A DNA stretch of 64,000 bases, taken from contig CAZBWO010000001.1 in NCBI GenBank assembly GCA_964495885.1, forward strand, positions 186,001-250,000, given 5' to 3'. Shown here piece after piece: positions 17,454 through 25,237 of this stretch; within the stretch, counting starts at the first letter, position 1; every line of letters begins with the position of its first letter. A program made the translations under genes and the position numbers. The notes beneath the pieces were generated by a model, which saw nothing but the letters and a program-made list of their open reading frames with translations, was not told the DNA's origin and did no database searches. Origin of the DNA: PALG01 sp964495885 (GTDB lineage Bacteria; Bacteroidota; Bacteroidia; Flavobacteriales; Flavobacteriaceae).

Positions 17454-18116
17454 TTACGACTTGTATTCGTTCCAAAGAAATTTCCCAAAATCTATGAGGG
17501 ATTCCAACGGTTTAGTCTCAAAAACCTCAAAAGCCGTTTGCACCGATTTTTCAATGGCGATATCTGTTTTTTCAAATCCTTTGGAATTATCTTTTATCCA
17601 AAAACGAAGCAGAAAAAGGAATTGCACCCAAATTGCTTCTGAAAAAATAGACTCTGGATGTTTGATGAATTTCGTACTCTTTTCATCATTGCCTTCCTTT
17701 ATGAGCGTTTTAGAAAATGATTTCATTTTTTTCCGAAGGCCGTTTAATTGATACAAATTTTTGGGAAGCTTTTGATTGAAATCCAAAACCATCAAACAAT
17801 AACTCCTATTGGCCGTTAGCATTTCGAAGAGTGTAAAATAGTAGGTTAGCAACTGTTCCTTGGCCGTCATTTCTTCCCTGCCCTGTTTTTCCAGTAGCGA
17901 AATGGTATGATCGTGGAAAGATACCCAAATGTGTTGTTCAAGAGCTTCAAAACTTCCAAATTGCTCGTAAAATTCTGCTTCGGTTAAATTATAAAGCTTG
18001 CAAAACTTATAAATACTTTTAGGAGTCTCCCCGTGTTCAAGGAGATGTTCCATGTAAAATGTTAGTATATCCAAGTTTTGTTTTTTCTTCGACTTTTTTG
18101 CAGTTGTAGTACCCAT
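17454..18116 (-). CDS. TetR family transcriptional regulator
   Basis: This 220-residue protein has a basic N-terminus (AKKSKKK) and a TetR-type helix-turn-helix (FCKLYNLTEAEFYEQFGSFEALEQHIW, about residues 40-70), followed by an all-helical ligand/dimer domain. It lies one base upstream of the UbiB-like kinase and has its own promoter, so it probably regulates itself and that kinase gene. The inducer is unknown. Confidence 0.85.
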   Translation of the reverse strand: MGTTTAKKSKKKQNLDILTFYMEHLLEHGETPKSIYKFCKLYNLTEAEFYEQFGSFEALEQHIWVSFHDHTISLLEKQGREEMTAKEQLLTYYFTLFEMLTANRSYCLMVLDFNQKLPKNLYQLNGLRKKMKSFSKTLIKEGNDEKSTKFIKHPESIFSEAIWVQFLFLLRFWIKDNSKGFEKTDIAIEKSVQTAFEVFETKPLESLIDFGKFLWNEYKS

Positions 18117-18132
18117 AACGTTCAGTTTACCA

Positions 18133-18140
18133 CAAAAATA
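18133..18140 (-). promoter_or_regulatory. -7 box of TetR-UbiB operon
   Basis: The minus strand reads TATTTTTG, an exact consensus, 16 bases before the ATG at 18116. The leader would be about 10 nt. Confidence 0.6.
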
Positions 18141-18215
18141 CAGTATGTTTAATTTTTAAACTAAATCATTAAACAAAATATTTGTTAAATATCTAAGTAA
18201 ATATGTGCAATTGAC

Positions 18216-18246
18216 TTTGCAAGGTTCCTGAAAACAAATATATTTG
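18216..18246 (+). promoter_or_regulatory. tRNA-Arg promoter P1
   Basis: -33 TTTG at 18216-18219, a 19-bp spacer and -7 TATATTTG at 18239-18246: a full match to the Bacteroidota consensus. Start expected near 18252. Confidence 0.75.
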
Positions 18247-18274
18247 CACCCCAAAACCAAAAAGTCTATTTTTG
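18243..18274 (+). promoter_or_regulatory. tRNA-Arg promoter P2 inside an inverted repeat
   Basis: The TTTG of the P1 -7 box (18243-18246) can serve as a -33 box. After a 20-bp spacer comes TATTTTTG at 18267-18274, another exact -7 box. It lies within the inverted repeat AGTCTA-TTTTTG-TAGACT (18263-18280). The tRNA begins at 18288. Confidence 0.5.
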
Positions 18275-18287
18275 TAGACTGAATTAA

Positions 18288-18361
18288 GGCCTCGTGGCGC
18301 AACTGAATAGCGCATCTGATTACGGCTCAGAAGGTTGCAGGTTTGAATCCTGCCGAGGTCA
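18288..18361 (+). tRNA. tRNA-Arg (anticodon ACG)
   Basis: A 74-nt cloverleaf. Acceptor stem GGCCTCG/CGAGGTC has one G-U pair. D-arm GCGC/GCGC. Anticodon stem TCTGA/TCAGA encloses the loop TTACGGC with anticodon ACG (inosine-modified in bacteria to read CGU/CGC/CGA). T-arm GCAGG/CCTGC encloses TTTGAAT. Discriminator A. The 3' CCA is not encoded. It has two upstream promoters and a terminator downstream. Confidence 0.97.
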
Positions 18362-18380
18362 CGAATAAATAGTTACATAA

Positions 18381-18413
18381 AAAAAAACGCCAAGCTTGCT
18401 TGAGCGTTTTTTT
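18381..18413 (+). terminator. Terminator after tRNA-Arg
   Basis: Stem AACGC-CAAGC / GCTTG-(A)-GCGTT, 10 bp with one bulged A, preceded by an A run and followed by seven T. Confidence 0.85.
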
Positions 18414-18430
18414 GTTGGAACTATTTTCAA

Positions 18431-18685
18431 AGCGGAGCTTTGTAGGATGCGAAGCAATTCTGTGACTTCATAGCGGAGCTTTGTCAGGATGTGAAGCAAT
18501 CCTGTGACTTCATAGCGGAGCTTTGTCAGGATGCGAAGCAATCCTGTGACTTCAATAGCGGAGCTTTGTCAGGATGCGAAGCAATCCTGAGACTTCAAAA
18601 GCGGAGCTTTGTCAGGATGCGAAGCAATCCTGTGACTTCAATAGCAGAGCTTTACGGGAATGAGAAGTAATCTTTGCAAAACTCC
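18431..18685. repeat. Tandem repeat cluster, six 41-43 bp units
   Basis: Units begin with AGCGGAGCTTTG at 18431, 18472, 18514, 18557 and 18600, with a degenerate sixth at 18643. Each unit holds the hairpin CAGGATGC-GAA-GC(A)ATCCTG, then TGTGACTTCA. Copies 2-5 are nearly identical. The 41, 42 and 43 bp periods keep no reading frame. The cluster fills most of the only long gene-free stretch (18117-18706, apart from the tRNA) and lies between the tRNA terminator and the mscS-like stop. There are no unique spacers and no cas genes. Confidence 0.9.
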
Positions 18686-18706
18686 TAAGTTTGCTGCAAG
18701 AACCTA

Positions 18707-20518
18707 TTACGATCCTTTTTGCACATTCACCGAAAAACTAGGCGATTGATAATCCTTTGGTAAATATTCTTTTGGAATGGTTGACATATTTCCATCCCTT
18801 GCAGCACGGTAATGCGGAGATAAAATTTCAATCCCTCGTTCATTACAAATATCCTGAATGTTCTGATTGAGCTGGGAATAGATCAACGCTTGCTTGGAAG
18901 CTTCCTTTGTATAGGCATTTATCTGATACGAAACATAGAAATCGTCCAAACTGGTTTGTAGTACAAAAGGTATAGGATCCTTTAAAATCATTTCGGTTTT
19001 TAAAGCCGCATCAATTAACGCTTGGTGCATTTCTTTCCACGGAATATCATATCCAATAGTCACCGTAGTGTGAAGAATTAATCCCTTTTCGGCTGTTTCA
19101 CTGGTATAATTGGTGGTATTCCCAGAGAGTACCGAAGAATTTGGAATCGTGATGATTTCATTCTTGATGGTTTTTACACGTGTCACCAAAAGAGTTTTCT
19201 CCACTACATCGCCTGAAACTTCGCCAATTTTAATTCGGTCACCAATCTTAAATGGCCTCATATAGGTGATTACCAATCCGGCAACCATATTCGCAATGGC
19301 GGTAGAAGATCCTAAAGAAAATAGAATCCCTACAAATACGGAAACTCCTTTAAAAATATCTGAATCTGAACCCGGTAAAAAAGGAAAGATTAAGACAAAC
19401 ATAAAAGCATACAGCAAAAACTTAACGATGCTGAAAGTAGGCTTTGCCCAATCTGAATGAAAGCCTGAAATCTTTAACTTCTCTAACTCAATCTCCCTAA
19501 AAATATACCGCACAAACTTAATCACATACTTCATTACGAAGTAAATCACTAAAATACTGAAGAGGTTGGGCAAATATTCCCAGATGGAAACAAGCACTCC
19601 CTTAAAGGGCGACCATACGAGATTAAATAACCTATCGGCCCAGTTTCTGGAAATCGGGAAAATACTGAAAATGATAGGAAGCGTTATATAGCCCAAAATA
19701 ATCAAAACGACCCACCGCAGTATTTTCAGGAAAAAAAGCACTACATGCAATTCCTGTTCTGCCGAAAGAAAGGTATAATCCTTATATGATAGGTTTCGCA
19801 ACCATTTTTCCTTAGACTTATGGATAGTGAGTAATAGTTTGCGGTACCCTTTCCCAATTAACCAAATTAAAAACCAAGCAATTCCTATCACCATGATTGC
19901 CAGCCCAACTCGCATTAATATTTTGCTCAAGGTACCACCGCTCCTGTTTTTCAATATAGCATCCTCAATAGACGTTTTAAAATATTGAGCAAGTTCTTCG
20001 TGTGTTTTCTGATACCATAAAGTATCATATTGAGAAACATTCATTAGAATGGTATCACCGTACATAATATCATAAGATCCTTCAGAAAAAGCAACTTGCA
20101 AGGAACTCGTTTGAAAAGAATCATCCTTTGAAATCTCATCAATTTTTTGAGAAACAGCCAATGCCCTTTCTGAAGCCATTAATGCACCATTTTTGGTGTA
20201 TACTAAGAACAGTGTGTCCTTTCCCGCTCTAATTACTGGAAAACCTTGTGTTGTGTTGCGAAGGGAATCCAGTTTTGAATTTTGGCTCGCAAGATTATTC
20301 TTCAACCCGTTTTGTTGAAGTCCTTCAGCATTGTTGAGGCTGTTCAATTTCTCCTGAAGTTGTGACTTTTTTATAGAATCAAGTACTTGCTGTCGTTCAA
20401 TTGCCAGAATATCCTGTAATAGTTGCTTTTCCTGCATACTATCATTTGCCTGCGCAAAACCAAAGGCGTAAAAAAGGAGTAATGAAAACGTAATAACCTT
20501 AAGGTGTATGTTTTTCAT
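18707..20518 (-). CDS. MscS-type mechanosensitive channel with periplasmic N-domain
   Basis: This is a 603-residue protein. A signal peptide ends near FGFAQA, followed by about 150 residues of helical, Gln/Leu-rich periplasmic domain, then about five membrane helices. The conserved MscS pore and beta domain follows: LGSSTAIANMVAGLVITYMR, FKIGDRIKIGEVSGDV and TIPNSSVLSGNTTNY. The C-terminal alpha/beta vestibule follows. It probably opens under membrane tension to release osmolytes. It is larger than E. coli MscS (286 residues), like YbdG/MscM-type members. The ATG at 20518 is used. Confidence 0.92.
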   Translation of the reverse strand: MKNIHLKVITFSLLLFYAFGFAQANDSMQEKQLLQDILAIERQQVLDSIKKSQLQEKLNSLNNAEGLQQNGLKNNLASQNSKLDSLRNTTQGFPVIRAGKDTLFLVYTKNGALMASERALAVSQKIDEISKDDSFQTSSLQVAFSEGSYDIMYGDTILMNVSQYDTLWYQKTHEELAQYFKTSIEDAILKNRSGGTLSKILMRVGLAIMVIGIAWFLIWLIGKGYRKLLLTIHKSKEKWLRNLSYKDYTFLSAEQELHVVLFFLKILRWVVLIILGYITLPIIFSIFPISRNWADRLFNLVWSPFKGVLVSIWEYLPNLFSILVIYFVMKYVIKFVRYIFREIELEKLKISGFHSDWAKPTFSIVKFLLYAFMFVLIFPFLPGSDSDIFKGVSVFVGILFSLGSSTAIANMVAGLVITYMRPFKIGDRIKIGEVSGDVVEKTLLVTRVKTIKNEIITIPNSSVLSGNTTNYTSETAEKGLILHTTVTIGYDIPWKEMHQALIDAALKTEMILKDPIPFVLQTSLDDFYVSYQINAYTKEASKQALIYSQLNQNIQDICNERGIEILSPHYRAARDGNMSTIPKEYLPKDYQSPSFSVNVQKGS

Positions 20519-20554
20519 GATTTGTTGTGTCTATCCAATTTTTAAAAATGGCGG

Positions 20555-20562
20555 CAAATGTA
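20555..20562 (-). promoter_or_regulatory. -7 box of mscS-like gene
   Basis: The minus strand reads TACATTTG, an exact consensus, 36 bases before the ATG, with a TTTC-like -33 element about 21 bases upstream. Confidence 0.55.
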
Positions 20563-20688
20563 TATATAAATCTTTCATATACTGAAATTCAACTACTTTT
20601 TTATCACCTATTTAACTAAAAACCACTTGGTAAAATTTTATTATCAGTCTGTAATGTGTATTTTTAAAACAAATCACAATTGCCTGCT

Positions 20689-21141
20689 ATGATATTGCCC
20701 AAACGACTAGATCCTGCACTTTCCAAATTATATGTTGCGTATCAACAAGGAACCCTTCACCCAGAGGATGCGTGCCGTTGTGCAGTAGGCAATATTTTAA
20801 ATGGAAGTGATTCATGGAAATATCTAAGTGACCAGCACGGAAGCATAAAACTGAATTATATTGGGAGTGTACATGAATTATTAGGAAGACGATTTGAAGG
20901 GTATCTCCCTTCAGAATTGTTGCAAATTGAACGTACTTTCCTGAAAGGCTGTGGGTATCAGGTACCGCTTTTCCATCAAACAAAAAAGGTATTCAACCCA
21001 GAGGATCGGGAACTACTTTTTAATGGGTTATCTGAAGCTATTGGGGTTCTTTGCAAATTGGATGGAATTCCACATGTCATGGAATTAACCGCGCCTTTCA
21101 AAAGAATAATTATTGCTCCAGTAGCATTAAGCTCACCTTAA
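20689..21141 (+). CDS. Conserved flavobacterial protein (commonly mis-named NqrF)
   Basis: This 150-residue soluble protein starts with ATG at 20689; an in-frame TTG three codons earlier is ignored. Conserved features are CRCAVGNIL (two Cys), SDSWKYLSD, GSIKLNYIGSVHELLGRRF, ELLQIERTFLKGCGY, LFNGLSEAIGVLCKLDG. This pattern belongs to a Bacteroidota family often labelled Na+-translocating NADH-quinone reductase subunit F, yet it has no ferredoxin, FAD or NADH motif and is a third of the length of NqrF. The name is therefore misleading and the function is unknown. It is convergent with the clpS-prmA run. Confidence 0.75.
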   Translation: MILPKRLDPALSKLYVAYQQGTLHPEDACRCAVGNILNGSDSWKYLSDQHGSIKLNYIGSVHELLGRRFEGYLPSELLQIERTFLKGCGYQVPLFHQTKKVFNPEDRELLFNGLSEAIGVLCKLDGIPHVMELTAPFKRIIIAPVALSSP

Positions 21142-21156
21142 TACTTATTTTGAAGA

Positions 21157-21432
21157 TTATAGGATTTCAGCACTCAAACCTGCATCAAGCAATTTACTGC
21201 AACGCGGACGTAAATCTTTGTATGATCCAGATTTAACCGTACACTTTCCTTTGTAATGTACAATTACGGCACACTGTTCTGCCTGAAGTGGCGTATGATC
21301 ACAAGCGTAAATTAGGGTATCAATAACATGATCAAAGGTATTTACATCATCATTGTAAAGTACAATCTGATTTTCTTTGTCTTCCTTCTCGGCAACAAGC
21401 AGATCTTCTTTAAATTTTTCTTTTGTACCCAT
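21157..21432 (-). CDS. clpS: ATP-dependent Clp protease adaptor
   Basis: This 91-residue ClpS delivers N-degron substrates to ClpA/ClpC. The substrate-binding core YNDDVNTFDHVIDTL is present, with the downstream HYKGKCTV segment. The start at 21432 (MGTKEKF) is chosen: it lies four bases after the prmA stop, while a longer frame to 21447 would overlap prmA. It is the last gene of the DUF1599-to-clpS run. Confidence 0.95.
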   Translation of the reverse strand: MGTKEKFKEDLLVAEKEDKENQIVLYNDDVNTFDHVIDTLIYACDHTPLQAEQCAVIVHYKGKCTVKSGSYKDLRPRCSKLLDAGLSAEIL

Positions 21433-21436
21433 AGCA

Positions 21437-22267
21437 CTAATGTACAAATTTTATAGCAATCCAATTATTCTTTTCCTTATGGGAAACGTATTGCAATCCC
21501 AAATTATTGCAACAATTTTTAATGATTGGAACGTCCTCTTTATAAAATCCGCTTAGGTACAACTCCCCTCCTTTTTTCAAACCGTTCACATAGGTTTTCA
21601 TATCCTGCAAAAGGATATTTCTATTGATGTTCGCCAAAATAATATCATAGGTTGCTTTGGAAGGTAACGCTGTGGCATCCCCTTGCTGCACTTTAATATG
21701 CCCACAATCATTCCGCTGAATGTTTTCTTCGGAATTTCCCACACACCAGGTATCAATATCAATTGCATCAATCTCTGAAGCTTTTTTCATAGCCGCCAAA
21801 ATGGCCAAAACGGCTGTCCCACAGCCCATATCCAACACCCGTTTTCCTTCACAGTGGGCTTCCAACAAAAACTGAAGCATCATAAATGTCGTTTCATGAT
21901 GCCCTGTCCCAAATGACATTTTAGGCTCTATCACAATTTCAAAAGGAACCCCGAAAGGTTTGTGAAAAGGCGCCCGAACTGCACACTCTTCCCCAACGGT
22001 GATGGGCTGGAAATTAGATTCCCATGTTTCATTCCAGTTCTCTTGTGCAATCTCCTTTTGTGTAGTTACGATATCAAATTCAGGAGAATCCAAAATAGTT
22101 ACCTCGTCCAACATCCCCTCCCGCCATTCGGTTTTTTGAATATATGCTAATATGCCCTCTTCGGTTTCCACAAAACTTTCAAAACCAACGGCTCCCAATT
22201 CTGCAATCAGAATTTCAGAAGCAGGCTGTAATGGCTTTACAACAAAAGTAAATTCTAAATATTCCAC
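21437..22267 (-). CDS. prmA: Ribosomal protein L11 methyltransferase
   Basis: This 276-residue SAM-dependent methyltransferase trimethylates ribosomal protein L11. Motifs seen: FGTGHHETT, the SAM-binding loop DMGCGTAVLAILA, and ANINRN at the NPPY-like position. The first codon is GTG (22265-22267), five bases after the tpiA stop, with no ATG available nearby; the homologous start (EYLEFTF) supports it. Confidence 0.95.
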   Translation of the reverse strand: MEYLEFTFVVKPLQPASEILIAELGAVGFESFVETEEGILAYIQKTEWREGMLDEVTILDSPEFDIVTTQKEIAQENWNETWESNFQPITVGEECAVRAPFHKPFGVPFEIVIEPKMSFGTGHHETTFMMLQFLLEAHCEGKRVLDMGCGTAVLAILAAMKKASEIDAIDIDTWCVGNSEENIQRNDCGHIKVQQGDATALPSKATYDIILANINRNILLQDMKTYVNGLKKGGELYLSGFYKEDVPIIKNCCNNLGLQYVSHKEKNNWIAIKFVH

Positions 22268-22272
22268 TGTGT

Positions 22273-23034
22273 TTACAATGCTTTAATAATGGCTGCAAAA
22301 TCTGCTGCCTTAAGGGAAGCTCCACCAATCAATCCGCCATCTACATCTTTCTTTCCAAAGATTTCGGTAGCATTATTTGGTTTCACACTTCCACCATAAA
22401 GGATAGATACATTTTCAGCAAGTGAAGGACCAAACCCATCAGCGATTGTTTTTCTAATAAACGCATGCATTTCCTGTGCTTGTTCTGGTGTGGCGGTCAT
22501 CCCCGTGCCAATGGCCCAAACGGGTTCATAGGCTAAGACTATCTGTTTCCAATCTCCTTCGGAAAGGTGAAACAATGCTTTCCGAAGTTGTTGTTCAACT
22601 ACTGCAAAATGGTTCCCCTTTTGGCGTTCTTCTAATTTTTCACCAAAACAGAAAACAACCTCTAAATTGTTATGAATGGCTTGATCTACTTTTTCCTTTA
22701 AAATCTCATCGGTTTCACCAAAATATTCCCTACGCTCACTATGCCCCAAGATGACTGTTTTCACGCCAATGTTCAACAACATGGAAGCAGAAATCTCCCC
22801 AGTATATGCCCCAGCATTCACTTGATGCATGTTTTGGGCCCCTACTTCTATTTTTGGGTTCCTGTTTTCCATTTCAATGGCAGAAGCAATATTCACAAAA
22901 GGCGGGAATACCATGACCCTAGCCCCAGGAAGGTTGTGTGATTCTATTTCGGCTCCAATTTCCTGAATCAATTGAAGGGAAGCATCCCTATTGAGGTTCA
23001 TCTTCCAGTTTCCGGCAACTATTTGTGTTCTCAT
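22273..23034 (-). CDS. tpiA: Triose-phosphate isomerase
   Basis: This 253-residue TIM-barrel enzyme interconverts dihydroxyacetone phosphate and glyceraldehyde 3-phosphate. The active-site pieces are all present: GNWKMN (Lys), GHSERR (His), AYEPVWAIGTG (Glu) and the phosphate loop GGSVKPNN. The ATG at 23034 is used. It is in the middle of a same-strand run (permease upstream, prmA downstream after five bases), an arrangement not specific to glycolysis. Confidence 0.98.
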   Translation of the reverse strand: MRTQIVAGNWKMNLNRDASLQLIQEIGAEIESHNLPGARVMVFPPFVNIASAIEMENRNPKIEVGAQNMHQVNAGAYTGEISASMLLNIGVKTVILGHSERREYFGETDEILKEKVDQAIHNNLEVVFCFGEKLEERQKGNHFAVVEQQLRKALFHLSEGDWKQIVLAYEPVWAIGTGMTATPEQAQEMHAFIRKTIADGFGPSLAENVSILYGGSVKPNNATEIFGKKDVDGGLIGGASLKAADFAAIIKAL

Positions 23035-23051
23035 ATTTCGTGTTTCAAAAT

Positions 23052-24128
23052 TTATGGTCTACTAATTTTAGGATCCAGCCATCCGTAGATGATGTCTACT
23101 AAAATATTTATGATAATAAAAAGGGTGGCAATAATCAAAACTGCTCCCATGATGATAGGCAAATCTAAGGTATTTAATGCATCTACAATTTCTTTTCCCA
23201 AACCATTCCACCCAAAAATATATTCTACAAAAACGGCCCCCGCCAGCATAGAAGCAAACCACCCCGAAATAGCTGTAACAACAGGGTTTAAAGAGTTTTT
23301 CAAAGCATGCTTTCTAATGATCTTTCCAAAAGCCAATCCCTTTGCTTTTGCAGTGCGAATGTAGTCCTGACTCAATACTTCCAATAACGAATTGCGCATT
23401 AATTGGGTGACTACTGCCAATGGACGGATTCCCAAAACAATAGCCGGTAGGATTAAATTTTTCCATTGAATATAGGCTCCTTCCCCAAAATCATCCACTT
23501 CATATAAACTTCCGGTCATATTCAAGTGGGTGTATTCTTGAAGCACAAACCCAAATAACCAGGCAAAAATAATGGCACTGAAAAAAGAAGGGACACTCAT
23601 CCCAAAAGTACTTACCAACTGTATGGTTTTATCTACAAAGCCATCCTTAAACAACACCGAAATTATTCCCAGCCAAACTCCCAAAAACATGGCTATAACA
23701 ATTGCAGATACTGCCAAAATAGCCGTATTAGGCAGGGTTTCGGCAATAACCTTACTTACTTTTTTTCCATTTTTCTGAAAAGATTCCCGAAGATAGGGAG
23801 CTTTAAGTACTATGGTTGTATTTCCAATATCAAACAAGGAAGTACTATGGTATTTTCCTTCTGAAAGATAAGAATAGTCCTCTGCTGCTTGGCTATGAAA
23901 AGACAATGGTGAAAGATCATTAAGATAGAGTAGGTATTGTTTCCAAACTGGTTGGTCAAATCCGTATTTCTGTTTTACCACGGCAATTTGTGCTTCACTT
24001 TCATTTTGCCCAAGCATCATTCTGGCAGGATCGCCCGGTAAAATACTAAACAAGAAAAAAATGACCGTGACAACTCCAAAAAGGGTCAACAATGCATATC
24101 CTATTTTTTGAAGTATATACCGAAGCAA
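23052..24128 (-). CDS. ABC transporter permease, oligopeptide (DppB/OppB) type
   Basis: This is a 358-residue inner-membrane permease. It starts with the family-typical RYILQKIGYALLTLFGVVTVIFFLF and IPGDPAR-like LPGDPARMMLGQNES. The cytoplasmic EAA loop is RTAKAKGLAFGKIIRKHALKN. There is an extended periplasmic region (about residues 55-125). The first codon is TTG (24126-24128), one base after the upstream stop. No substrate-binding protein, partner permease or ATPase is adjacent, so its partners must be encoded elsewhere. Peptides are the likely substrates. Confidence 0.9.
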   Translation of the reverse strand: MLRYILQKIGYALLTLFGVVTVIFFLFSILPGDPARMMLGQNESEAQIAVVKQKYGFDQPVWKQYLLYLNDLSPLSFHSQAAEDYSYLSEGKYHSTSLFDIGNTTIVLKAPYLRESFQKNGKKVSKVIAETLPNTAILAVSAIVIAMFLGVWLGIISVLFKDGFVDKTIQLVSTFGMSVPSFFSAIIFAWLFGFVLQEYTHLNMTGSLYEVDDFGEGAYIQWKNLILPAIVLGIRPLAVVTQLMRNSLLEVLSQDYIRTAKAKGLAFGKIIRKHALKNSLNPVVTAISGWFASMLAGAVFVEYIFGWNGLGKEIVDALNTLDLPIIMGAVLIIATLFIIINILVDIIYGWLDPKISRP

Positions 24129-24129
24129 A

Positions 24130-25233
24130 TCATTCCAGTTTTAAATCGGATAGATCATTCCAATGCAGTTTTTGACGAATGGTTCCACTGTGCAACTCCA
24201 ACACCCCAGGATTACTACGTACAATAGTTTTAAGGGTGGTCATGTCGCAAAAATAGAACTCAAAATTGAGCTGAAGTTTTTCCGTAAGTTTTTCGGTTTC
24301 TTCCAAACTGGAGGCAGAAAGTCCTATGACTTTGTACCCTTTAGATATTGCCTCGTCCGTCACCTTTTTAACGCCAACATAGCCTTCATACTCTGTGTTA
24401 TCCAAATTATATGCAATGACCATTAGAAGCTTCTCTTCGGAAAGTAATGTTTCGGTAAAATCCTCTCCTTCCCGTTCCATGGTAAAATCATGAATAGGCG
24501 GTTCGTAGGGTGCCCGAATAAAATCTGTGTCAACCCCTAATCGTTTACCGCCTTCTGGTTTGGGATCTAATCCGGTAGTATTGGTGATAGTGGTTTCTTT
24601 TCCATTAATTTCATATTTCCATTGATATTCAATTATTGGAGGAAGTGCATCCTCTGGCACCGTCATTCCTTCTTGAATATTGGCCCCAATTTTATACGGA
24701 CGGAAATCTACCACTGGCAAATGCATCAACACGTGATATCCTAACCACAAGCACAACAGCATCGCCACTAATACGCCAATGCTTCTAATATTTCTAGTAA
24801 AAAAGGGTTGAATATGTTTTCTTCCAATGAACAATACCAAAATCATCACCAGCAATACCACATCCTTGGTGAAGGACTCCCAAGGGGTTAATTTTAGTGC
24901 ATCCCCAAAACATCCGCAATCGGTAACTTTATTGAAATACGCCGAATAAAAAGTTAGGAACGTAAAGAATACAATCATGGCCAACAAACTCCAAAGGGTA
25001 AATTTCTTGGCATATCCCAAAATAAGCATCACGCCCAATAAGACCTCAAATATGACCACAAAGAGCGCAATCACCAAGGCATAAGGCACTAAAAATTCCA
25101 GATTAAGCACACTTGGTGCAAAATAGTCCTGTAATTTGAAAGAAAATCCCACGGGATCATTAAGCTTAATCAAACCGCTAATGATAAAAAGGATTCCTAC
25201 AAATATTCTTAATATTCCTATGAGGTATTTCAT
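24130..25233 (-). CDS. BT_3928-type membrane protein: DoxX/MauE domain plus thioredoxin-like tail
   Basis: This is a 367-residue protein. The first 170 residues form about five membrane helices with the MauE/DoxX hallmark FSGLIKLNDPVGF-like ISGLIKLNDPVGFS and the conserved CGCFGDALKLTPWESF. The remaining periplasmic part looks like a thioredoxin/TlpA fold (LLMVIAYNLD, KVIGLSASS) but has no CxxC active site. The order DUF1599 - BT_3928 - tpiA is conserved in Bacteroidota. The membrane CGC cysteines suggest thiol-redox transfer; this is inference. Confidence 0.82.
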   Translation of the reverse strand: MKYLIGILRIFVGILFIISGLIKLNDPVGFSFKLQDYFAPSVLNLEFLVPYALVIALFVVIFEVLLGVMLILGYAKKFTLWSLLAMIVFFTFLTFYSAYFNKVTDCGCFGDALKLTPWESFTKDVVLLVMILVLFIGRKHIQPFFTRNIRSIGVLVAMLLCLWLGYHVLMHLPVVDFRPYKIGANIQEGMTVPEDALPPIIEYQWKYEINGKETTITNTTGLDPKPEGGKRLGVDTDFIRAPYEPPIHDFTMEREGEDFTETLLSEEKLLMVIAYNLDNTEYEGYVGVKKVTDEAISKGYKVIGLSASSLEETEKLTEKLQLNFEFYFCDMTTLKTIVRSNPGVLELHSGTIRQKLHWNDLSDLKLE

Positions 25234-25237
25234 ATAC

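Noticed and set aside
18359..18541. Minus-strand frame of 60 codons through the repeats
   Set aside because: The repeat periods (41, 42, 43 bp) shift the frame between copies, and the frame also runs through the tRNA terminator stem.
18431..18685. CRISPR-like array
   Set aside because: The units are tandem 41-43 bp repeats with no unique spacers and no cas genes nearby.
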